From Eleginops maclovinus (lineage: Eukaryota > Chordata > Actinopteri > Perciformes > Eleginopidae), in NCBI RefSeq assembly GCF_036324505.1, contig NC_086352.1, forward strand, positions 29,592,312 to 29,656,311: a stretch of DNA of 64,000 nt. The letters run 5' to 3'. The notes beneath the pieces were generated by a model. The model was given only the letters and a program-made list of their open reading frames with translations. It was not told where the DNA came from and ran no database searches. Below, piece after piece: positions 1 to 9,944 of the stretch. Both the position numbers and the translations under genes were made by a program. Positions within the stretch are counted from its first letter, which is position 1, and each line of letters begins with the position of its first letter.

Positions 1-2992
1 CAGGCATCGCTCAGCTCCGGCCCAACTGCTTCCACCACCTGCTGAAGGCTCAGGGTCCCAGATCTGCGCAGCGCCACCGCCAGTCCTGGTGTCTCGCTGC
101 AGCTAACGTCCAGCCTGGCTCCATGAATCAGAGGCTCTTTTAACAACCAGTGCAGAGAGTCAGTCTTTGGACACCTTTTATGGTTAAAAAAGGGCCCAAG
201 ACTTAAAAACACCTTGATAAAAGGGAGGTAACCCACTTAACTTTAAAATGGTTAAATCAGTTAAAAACAGAGCAGCATCTAGCCCCAGGTTACTCACGCG
301 TCTTAGAATGCAGCTGCTCACATCTCTCCACACCAAATCAGCCGGGCCGGTAAGAGACCTTTGCAGAAACTGCATTCTAAAAGTGGCTGTTCGGCTGGCC
401 AGGTGGACAAGGCCCTGTCCCCCCTCCTCTCTAGGTAAAAACAGCACCCCCTGTGGCACCCAGTGTAGCCCATCCCAAAAGAAATCTACCAATCTCTTTT
501 CTATTTGGGCCAGTAGGCCTGAGGGAGGGTCTACACAGGTAAGGCGGTGCCACAGTTGGGATGCCACAAGGTTGTTTAAAACCAAAACTCTACCTTTAAA
601 AGACATCTGCGGGAGCAGCCACTTCCATTTGGACAGTTTTTCCTCAATCTTCTCGGTGACGTTCTCCCAGTTCTTCTGGACTATATTTGTGTTCCCTACA
701 AACACCCCCAGGTACTTTATCTCTTTTCCATGTCATGCCCTGGGGAAGAACTGGGAGACCGCCACGCCACTCACCGACAGCGAGGGCTTTACTCTTCTTC
801 CAATTGACCCTCGCTGCCGATGCTGAACCAAAATCTGTCACAATATTGGTTAAAATGTCTGCATCCCTCTGGTCACTAATAAAAACAACGATGTCGTCCG
901 CATACGCAGATAAAACCGTGCTTCCATTAAAACCAGGTAAAAACAGCCCTTGCAATTTAGAGCGTATTTTGCAGAGGAGGGGTTCTAGGGAGAGTGCATA
1001 GAGCATCCCAGACAGAGCACAGCCCTGCCGGACCCCTCTACACACTCTAAAAGGAGCACACAGCCCACCGTTGAACTTCAGCACACTCTCAATCTTATTG
1101 TACAACACTTTGATCTTAGCTATGAAACCAGCGCTGAACCCAAACTTCTCCATTACTTTCCAGAGGAAGCTGTGCTCAACGCGGTCAAAAGCCTTTTCAG
1201 GATCTAGAGAAATCAGACCAGTATCAATGCCCAATGAGCTGGAGACCTCCAAAACATCTCGAATCAGATGAACATTGTCCACCATGGACCTGCCGGGCAC
1301 ACAGTAGGTCTGGTCCCGATGGATGACCTGCTCAATAGCTCTCCCCAACCTGGTGGCCAAAGCCTTGGACAGAAGCTTGTAATCCACACACAGCAAAGAC
1401 ACAGGGCGCCAGTTTTTGATGTCCTGCAAGTTCCCTTTTTTTGAAGCAGCGTGATCACCGCTCTGCTGCAGGACATTGGCATAGAGCCAGAGGCCAGACT
1501 CTCGTTAAAAACGTCTAAAAGGTCATGAGACAAGATGTCCCAATACGCTTTAAAAAACTCAACCGAGAGGCCGTCGATACCAGGAGCCCGCCGCCCCTGC
1601 ATGCCTTGCAGTGCGGCCTGCAACTCCTGCGTTGTCAACGGCCCTGCGAGCTGTGAGTTGGCCTCTTCAGAGACCTGAGGTAGTTCTGCACAAAACTCCT
1701 CTGAGAGTGTTTCGTCCTCGTTGTATTCACTCGTGTAGAGGGTGGAATAAAAACTCACAGCTCGCCTCCTGATCTGGCTTGGCTCTGTTAATTCCTGCCC
1801 TGTGTCTGACAGCAGCGAGTGGATTACCCGCCTCTGTCCATTCTTTTTCTCCAGGCCGAAGAAGAAACTAGTGGGAGCATCCATCTCATTTATGTTTAAA
1901 AACCGGGACCTGACCAGTGCCCCCTGAACTTTAACGTCCAGCAGGCTGGCTAGAGCCATCTTTTTCTCTTTGAGGATTTCAATATATCCTCGATCTTCTG
2001 TGGACTCGCTTATTGCTTCTAGTTCCACTATATCACTCTCCAGGTCTTTCATAGATCTGATGTTGTCCTGTGTGACCTTGAGGGTGTGCTGTTGACAGAG
2101 CATTCCTATCTCAGTCTTACCATGGTCCCACCACTGCCTAAGACTGCTAAACTCTCCCTTCCTCTGTCTAAAAACACCCCAGAAATAAGTAAGGGCCTCT
2201 TTAAAATGTTTATCAAATGTTAAAACCGAATTAAAATGCCAGTAAGCACTTCTCGGTAAAACATTTCTAATAAAAACATTACATAGAAGCAAAGAGTGGT
2301 CTGTAAAATCAGCAGGGAGTATACTGCACATTTTAAAAGTATTAAAATTATGCTTAAAGCAATAAATGCGATCTAGTCTGGCTGATGAAATCCTATTCTC
2401 TCGGATGTGGGACCAGATGTACTGCCTATCGTCTGTGTGCATCCTTCTCCATACATCCACCAGGCCGTGGGAGTGGACCAGCTGCCTCAGAGCATGCTGG
2501 GATGCTGGATGCGGCTCTGCATGGTTGCGATCTAAAGATGCATTCTCCGTACAATTAAAATCCCCACCCAAGAATAAAAAATCCTCCGTGGCACAGCCGT
2601 TTAAAACATCATTCACTTTTTGTAAAAACAGCTTCCTCTCTGCACCGTTTGTTGGAGCATACACATTCATAAAAACAGCCGTAAAAAGGTCAAACCTTGC
2701 TTTTATTAAAAGCAACCTCCCCTTGATAAACTGCTCGACCTCCAGTGAGACAGGATTAAAAGACTTGGAGAGAAGGAAGCCCACCCCTCCACTGAGAGAG
2801 GTGCTGTGGCTTAAAATGACTTCCCCCTCCCACTCTTTTTTCCAGTCATTCTCATTACCAACGTCGCTGTGCGTCTCCTGTAAAAAAAAGCACGTCGACA
2901 TGTTTTATACTTGCTGTTTGATAAATTAAAGCCCTCTTTCTTAGCTCTCTGGTTCCATTGACGTTCAGGCTTCCCACTCTAAAAGTGTCCAT
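1..2992 (-). pseudogene. LINE ORF2: endonuclease and reverse transcriptase, with frameshifts
   Basis: The product nicks target DNA and reverse-transcribes the element RNA. The start is the ATG at 2,992, which opens an APE-type endonuclease (residues V-G-S-L-N-V-N-G). The motifs QETHSD, GGDFNC, SARLDRIY and TDHSLL follow in order. The reverse transcriptase shows LDPEKAFDRV (motif A), GVRQGCALSG (motif B) and the catalytic YADD near 885-905. Frame changes are needed at about 2,881-2,888 (a run of eight A on the plus strand), about 1,434-1,441 (T run), about 730-740 (short A/T run) and about 185-190 (A run). Otherwise no in-frame stop interrupts the product down to position 1. It is scored as a pseudogene because of these four one-base shifts; the homopolymer setting leaves assembly error open. 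Confidence 0.85.
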
Positions 2993-3174
2993 TGTGAGTG
3001 AGGTAGAGCATACAATAATAAAAACAAATAAGTTAATTAAAACACATGTAACTGTTGCTGTATAATTTGTTAAGGGTTTCCGATAGTAAATGATTTCATG
3101 TGTAGGACTTTTATTTTGAAGCCTCGGCGGAGCCAGGAGAGACCTCGAGATAGAGACAGAGAAGATGTACGTAC
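1..3174 (-). mobile_element. Tx1-type L1 LINE, 3' portion (ORF2 side)
   Basis: This is the ORF2-bearing part of a non-LTR retrotransposon read on the minus strand, and it runs off the left edge of the window. The order is an endonuclease, then a linker, then a reverse transcriptase, then a C-terminal domain, as in the Tx1 group of L1-like LINEs. The matching ORF1 and 5' leader lie at 17,738-21,900 on the same strand. The two halves are separated by a BEL/Pao retroelement that starts near 3,175. Positions 2,993-3,174 would be the ORF1-ORF2 spacer. That both halves are one element is inferred from strand, order and complementarity of content, not from a target duplication. Confidence 0.85.
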
Positions 3175-3552
3175 TGTAGTGACACACACGTTTAAGAGTT
3201 ATAAGAGGTCATTATAAGATTAGTTAATGCCTTTTGAAGGAGAAAAGTGTTATAAAAGAAGATTTCCTTTCTGTGCATGCAGCCAAAGAGGTATTTTGTC
3301 CGTTTGTCATTTACTTTCAATGTATGTTATTTTTATGTATGTTTGCTAACTCGTTAACGTTTTGTACTATGTGTTTCATACCGTGTTTTAGTTTTCACGG
3401 TTGGATGGGGAGAAGACTTCATAAAACCCGTTTATAAGAAAACCACTGGTGTCTGACTGTGCTTGGGAGGGAGTCAGAGTGAAAACTCTGACTGTTCGTC
3501 GACGCGAGTGGGCGAAGCAGCAAGAAGTCCCAAGACTAGCAAACTAATCTCA
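3175..3552 (+). repeat. Probable BEL 5' LTR
   Basis: The segment begins TGTAGTGACAC right where the LINE sequence ends and finishes in CA at 3,551-3,552, which fits TG...CA LTR termini. It holds AT-rich promoter-like sequence (ATAAAA near 3,420). It is followed three bases later by a tRNA-complementary primer-binding sequence. No second LTR is in the window to confirm the borders, so both ends are predicted. Confidence 0.5.
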
Positions 3553-3555
3553 ACG

Positions 3556-3585
3556 TGGTGGCTACGGTGGCTACGGTGGCTACGG
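3556..3585 (+). promoter_or_regulatory. Predicted BEL primer-binding site with tandem 9-bp units
   Basis: TGGTGGCTACGG follows the predicted LTR end. TGGTGGC is complementary to a tRNA 3' end of GCCACCA, as expected for a minus-strand primer site. The unit TGGCTACGG is repeated three times in tandem here, so the site is effectively triplicated. The tRNA identity is not determined. Confidence 0.45.
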
Positions 3586-4264
3586 TGCTTGGAACGTTCG
3601 TCGAAGGACTGGCAGATGAGTCGATATCACGCACTTTCACACAGTTGAAGACGCACACACACACTCATTTAGCAATCGTTTATATGCAATGCCATAAGAA
3701 CTTGGACACTAATAAGAGTGGGCTAAGAAGAGGGCTTTACAAAGTTTGGTTAAATGTTTATTTGGATGCTAACATTGAAGCACTGTTGTGTGAGTGGTGA
3801 ATGCAACTTATTTGTTCAGCAAGTTCAACTGAATCTTGCCATTTACTGTATAGCCAGGTTTAAGAAGCTAAAGGCTTAAAGTTGTAGCCTATGCTACATA
3901 CTTTTTCGTTTTGAATTTCTAATATACAAATTTAAAGTGTGTGTAAAGTGGTAATACTAAGTGAAGGCTATTTGCCATTTGATATTTAAGTTCTCAATTA
4001 GTGTTCCAAGGGAACCAAGGTTTATTTGTACATTTTCTAAGTGCATTTTGAGCTATTTAGGTGTAAAATACCCACTGACTTTACTGCTATTTATGATCAT
4101 AGCTAATGATTATTTTTTCAGTTTAAATATTAAGACACTGCAGGTACACACATTTTATACATATTTGAGTAAGCTTTAGCAATTCATCTAGACATTTATT
4201 ATACTTCTGAGTTTTAGTTTTATTTACAATTTACATGTAGTAAACTGTTCAAGACATTTTGATA
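3586..4264 (+). other. BEL 5' leader, no gene seen
   Basis: This AT-rich stretch lies between the primer site and the gag start and has only short chance reading frames. It is the expected place for packaging and leader sequence of the retroelement. I see no further element in it. Confidence 0.5.
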
Positions 4265-4741
4265 ATGGCAGAGGGTAGTGAGTCTCCAATCCAGGTAAGG
4301 GATAATGTTAGGGATAGTGAGAATGAGCCAGCCAAAGATCAAGCTAGAGACACTGAAGCTCAGCAAGAGGAAGTGCATCAGCCAAGACGCGGTGAACGAG
4401 TCCGTAATCTAACAGAGAAAGGCAAAGAAATGCAAGATACGAAAATTAAAGCACTGCAACAAAGATTTAATTACATTAACCAAAAATGGAGAACACAAGT
4501 TAAACAAGCTAAGCAAGCATTATCACAATTATCAGATTCATTAGAAGACAGTCTGCTTCATGATATCATTGGTGACGTCAGAGGCCTTTGTGCAGATGTC
4601 CAGCGTGCTTATGAAGAGCTGCGCGGAGTTACAACACCAGACCAAGACACACGTCGAAGAGTGGATTTGTGTGTAGAGATTTCCAGCTTCATCGTGTCCA
4701 AAGCCTCAAATCGGTTTAGTGGGAAGACGCCAGAGGGAGAA
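4265..4741 (+). pseudogene. BEL gag, N-terminal 159 codons (split by hAT)
   Basis: The reading frame starts at the ATG at 4,265 and encodes a charged, helical gag N-terminus rich in Glu, Gln and Lys. At codon 159 the hAT element begins (CAGGG at 4,742). The frame resumes without stop at 13,177 on the far side of the hAT, so the two pieces were one gene. It was disabled by that insertion and by the missing 3' end of the element. Confidence 0.75.
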
Positions 4742-4869
4742 CAGGGTTCCCCCAGGATTTTTAGTCTTAAATTTAAGACTTTTTAAGACCTTTTTAAGAC
4801 CACTTTCAATAAAATTTAAGACCAACGTCGCACCTTCCCTGGTATGCGTATTAATGAAAAAATTGAAAA

Positions 4870-4893
4870 TCAATCAATCAATCAATCAATCAA
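4870..4893. repeat. (ATCA)n microsatellite
   Basis: About six ATCA units lie just inside the left end of hAT-1. Confidence 0.9.
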
Positions 4894-4964
4894 ATAAATA
4901 ACTTTAATGAACAATATGCTCTGAGGACAACAGCTTTCAAAGATCTGCTTCAACATAACATTCA

Positions 4965-5457
4965 CCATATTTAAACACAATAACTGTGTGAGGAGTGCAT
5001 GTATGCACATGCACACGTCTGTGGGTGCGCCTTTGTATGGATGTTTTTTCCCAAAGTAACCTACAGCCTGTCTACACTGTATTTAAGTCATTAATTTAAG
5101 AACCATTTAAAACAATAACTGTGAGGGGTGTACGTGTGTGTGTGTTTGTGTGTGCGTGTGCCTGCATTCGTCTGTGGGTGTGCCTGTGTGCGGTTGTTGC
5201 AATCTACATTGTATCTAAGTGAACCATTTAAAACAATAACTGTGAGGGGTGTACGTGTGTGTGTGTGTGTGTTTGTGTGTGCGTGTGCCTGCATTCGTCT
5301 GTGGGTGTGCCTGTGTGCGGTTGTTGCAATCTACACTGTATTTAAGTCCTAAGACAGAATAATTTAAAACAATAACTGTGAGGGGTGTACGTGTGTGTGT
5401 GTGTTTGTGTGTGCGTGTGCCTGCATTCGTCTGTGGGTGTGCCTGTGTGCATTTCAA
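4965..5457. repeat. Minisatellite of 100-125-bp units in the hAT-1 3' flank
   Basis: Three close units (from about 5,100, 5,221 and 5,360) each begin with AAAACAATAACTGTGAGGGG. They continue through a (GT)-rich block and a CTGCATTCGTCTGTGGGTG block. A more diverged fourth unit starts near 4,970. The array ends immediately downstream of the transposase stop codon. Reading frames inside it (Thr/His or Val/Cys rich) are artefacts of the repeat. Confidence 0.9.
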
Positions 5458-5463
5458 TAGATC

Positions 5464-6128
5464 CTACAGCTTTTGGAGCTCAGCTCTTTTGGCAGCAATC
5501 TGTTCGTCCAGTTTAATGAGTTCAGCCATCTTTTCCTTGTGGCTCCTTCTAAAGGCATTCGATTTTGCTATTAGCTCCGCCATCTTGCTGCCTGCTTGCT
5601 TGGCTTCAGCCTGGTCTGCCAACTTATCAGCATCCCTGAGCAGATGTTCGGCTACCTCCTTGATGGATCTTCTGTGCTTTCTCAGTTGCTCCAGGTTCTC
5701 CTCAATGGCCTTTCGTTTTTCTGACTCTGCTTGAGATTCTCTCTTTTTTCTCTCCGTCTCAAGATGAATTCTATATCTTGCTCTGGAAGATGAGACCGAG
5801 GAAAGCAGGGCTGGCATGAGGGGGACCTTGGTAACCCCTCCATGGAGAGAGATGTAGTCACAGACGATTCTCTGCGCTACAACGGTGTCTTTGTGAATGT
5901 TAGCAGTTTCAATTTCTTTGTTCACCGAAAAGCCCCGCTCAACTGTTGCCTGCCCGTGTGATAGAAGTAGAAGCTTCTGGATAAAGGACCAAAGTTGTGG
6001 GTAGGTCTCACTGATGATGTTGCTTAGAAAGACATCCAGTCTTTTCTTGAATGGCTGGAAGGACTGAAATTCTTCAGTTCGGACCTCCAGGGACAGCATC
6101 TCTGAGAACTTCTGGGTGATCAGATCAC
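5464..6128 (-). CDS. hAT-1 transposase exon 5 (dimerisation domain, coiled coil)
   Basis: It has acceptor TTCTTAG, entering in phase 1, and ends at a TAG codon. GQATVERGFSVNKEIE is the hAT C-terminal dimerisation motif. After it comes a tail of about 100 residues dense in Glu, Lys, Arg and Ala, which is a likely coiled coil and longer than usual for hAT enzymes. Confidence 0.85.
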
Positions 6129-9100
6129 CTAAGAAGAGTGGATGAAAGAGCATTCAAATAAATGTATAGCTACAATATCAGTAATATATTATTATTCATA
6201 CGACTGCTTGATCTAATGTCCTATTGTGCTGTGTTAGCATATGCATTATGTTATGATTCTTATTACGTAGTTCCTATTTTTTGACCATCGGCCGCATTGG
6301 GAAGCTTCAATGAACTGTCACATTAAAGAGTGTTACAATACACTTAGTGCTATGCACTGCACAGCATTATTCTAACTTATAATGGCATGACAACAATGGC
6401 ATAATCAGGATAACGAACTGCATTCGTAGATAAAACAAATAATGCACTTTGAGGTGTAACGCCTGTGCTACCACTTTGAACATGCAGTATTTTTTGATAC
6501 AAGAATACCATGATGTTCTTTATCCCTTACGTACAGGTATTACATTAGTAAATTGTATGCTTATGTTTAGACCTCATCAATAAAATAATGTATGAATATG
6601 TACCAGCAGCAACTCCTCCATCCAACTGTCTGTCTTGTAGAAACTTCCTGACTATGCTCTTCATCTGTTTCTGACACAGTTCAGGGTTGCTGTACATAAA
6701 GGCTGGGTTCAGACAAGTTAATTGTCTAACAATCGGAAACTTCAAAGGGCTCCTCTCCTGAATCTTCTGGACCATTTTGGATAGACACTCCATGCATTGG
6801 TTTTGAAAATGTAGGATGGAAAGTTCCTCTGAGGATTTACTCCGCTGTTGGAGTTCCTAAGGATGAATAAGGACTAGCTGAAGTGAACTGTCCCTGATTA
6901 CAACACAACTGTTTACAACACAACTCTCCTTGCTCTTTCCCTTTAACCACCAAATTGCAATTTTGTGAAACGCCTACTTGTCGGCCATGATTATTTCCAG
7001 AATACCTTTATGGCAGTCTCTGCACCAATGCCGATGTCCACTGCCTTTGGATGCACCCTCGACTGCTTGTCAGTGACATCAACACTGTAAAAAAAGGAAA
7101 TTACAGTTGTTGTACTTACACACAATTTTATTGTAAGCTAATTCAGAAATACAATTTTGTCATCTAACAAATAAATTAATGTTTGCCCAACTCAATATTC
7201 TCAGAATTTGGTCAACAAGGAAATTTGATTCACCAAAACAAGATTTTTTGTTTCCCTCAACTTTCTAACAAGATTAGAAAGATTCTAACACAAAAAATTA
7301 AGTTTCCTCAACTGTATGTTCATGGACACGCCTACTACGGGGTTTCCTTCCTGTCTCCATGGACATACACAGGTCTCCACGAGTCGACCGTTCTACCATT
7401 TTCCCTCGAAGTTGAGAGGATTGCCAGACGTGAGATTCATATCAGGTAATTATTGTTATTTCTCTAAAATATGACTTAATAGAATGCGTAAGGCAAATAA
7501 TTGAAGATAGATTTGGTCGCTGAACTAACCAGCGTCGTATATTTAATGTATTTCAACCAAATTAGCAAAGTTATTAGCTGATTTTAGTTTGCTAACTTAA
7601 TGCTAATTTTTGAACGTGATGTTCTATGCACAGTCAGTAGCAGCAAATTGCTAAAATATTCAACTTAATTGTATGTACTCTATACACATGTTGTATAAGG
7701 ACCGCGTGTGTTGCAGAAAGAACTGTCTGCTTAACAATCAAGCAGTAGTAGCTAGCGATAGCGACAGTAGCGCTAACATTGGTTGTAGAGGGAGAGTTAG
7801 AGTTTGTGCCCTTGTGTCTTAACTGAAGTAGAGGGAGAAGTAGCGCGAGGCTAGTTTGTGGGGTAACCTACATACAGGGCATTCGTAAATTGTCACTCCG
7901 AGCACATTCTGAAACTTTTTAACCGTTCGAAACACTTCCCAGAAAGACAGTATTTCACCAGTCTCATGATACTGTCAAATCCATAGACTGTATATATCGG
8001 TTAAAACGTTTCAGAGTGTGCTCGGAGTGGCAATTTACGAACGCACCCATAGACTTATATATTGACTGATATATTTTTTCTCTCGCATTAATGAATGCTG
8101 CTGTGGTTTTGAATTTAATGGTTTACTTTTAATTTGACTGTTCAGTAATTCATGGAAAATAAATATCTAAACTTAAAATTGCTAAAATATTCAACTTAAT
8201 TGAATGTACTCCATACACATGTTGCATAAGGACCGCGTGTGTTGCAGAAAGAACCATGTGATGTCTGCTTAACAATCAAGCAGTAGTAGCTAGTGATAGC
8301 GACAGTAGCGCTAACATTGGTTGTGGAGGGAGCAGTAGCACGAGGATAGGCAAGGGCTAGGTTGTGGGGTAACCTACATACAGGGCATTCAGTACTAATA
8401 TATAGACTTATATATTGACTGATATATTTTTTCTCTGCTGTGGTTTTGAATTTACTGGTTTACTTTTAATTGGACTGTTCAGTCATTTATGGAAAATGAA
8501 TATCTAAACATAATCTGCACTTGAATAATTTATGGTGTCAACAGTGCAAGAAAGATGGCCTGCACTGTTTTTTCCTGAGGAGGTAATGTTTTCCTTTATG
8601 TTTTGTGTGTATGGTTTTCCCATGTGTATTTGTGTACTGAAACACTCATTCCTGTGTACTAGGCTATATGGTTAATCTTCTGATACACTATCATTTGAAA
8701 ATGTAGTCTTTTCATTCAAATGATGAGATGAAAGTCTTGTAATGCATTGGCAGCTTTAGACTGGCATGACTATACCACATTAAGTCCTGGTATGGATATT
8801 ATAATTATAAACTGTTTTTTTTTTGTGTCCAGATATCTAAAGAATTTTATAGAGTCACCAGCAAAAACCTCCATGAAACTTGGAATGCATCTCTTGACAA
8901 GTATACGTCCCGCCTGATAAAACTTTACCGAGCCAGGAAGACAGCTTTTGGTCAAGATTTGGAAAAGTTACTGAATTCACTTGATGAAGAGGTGGGTAAT
9001 GTTCCTCAAACTAAACTGTATGTAAAAAAGAAAAATAACCTTAAATAATCAAAATCACATGACATTCGATGTTTATAAACAGAGATTCTTAATTTGAGAG

Positions 9101-9875
9101 TTATCTTGCTGCATTACAGTGTGTGTCTGTCTGTGTGTGTGTCTGTCCATGGTTGTATGCACGTGTTCACAGACGGCAGACATTGCGCGCCATAGAAGGA
9201 CGACAGCATTGAGAGGCCTTCCCATTTTTGTTAGAGAGGATGCATCAGAGTTCTTTCTGAAGTGCATGGTAAGTCAGTCCAGAGCATTTCGGTGTGATTA
9301 ATAGATTTGCAGTGCCTCTTTCATATCTCCCCAGAAGCTGGATACATATTGACTGGTAGTCTTGTCCTAAATGTGACTGTAAACAACTAAATTAGCTTAT
9401 GTGTTGACCGCAATTGTAATGGGGTGTTGGTATCACTAAAACATTTGCTGTGTCTGTTTTTTCCCACAGAACACAGACCCTGAGGAAGAGGTGGTTGGAG
9501 GAGTGGCAGTTGCCATACTGACTGTCTATGACGATGATGATGGCACCGAATCCCCACCAGTGACTGAAATCAATGTCATCTTGGAAGGGGCAGTTATAAA
9601 ACACGACCTACCTGACCTCGCTGCTGCCTTCGCCTACCTGTTTGGCCTAATGTATGCAATGGACATAAGCTATCCAGAGAAGATGAGGTACACCTTTGAG
9701 GCCATCCAGACTATCTTTTCCGAGCTTGGTTCAAGATGCTCGCAGCGCACGCGATCCTTGAAAGAGAAGCTTTTGCTGTGAAGCCTGTGTATGATTTACA
9801 CTCACACACACATACACACGAACGCACGCACGCCCAGCTCTGTCATCACTCCTCCATGAACAAGCCTACACCAGC

Positions 9876-9944
<69 letters not shown>

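Noticed and set aside
4965..5457. CRISPR-like array
   Set aside because: The repeated units are over 100 bp, without regular spacers, and the genome is clearly eukaryotic; it is a minisatellite.
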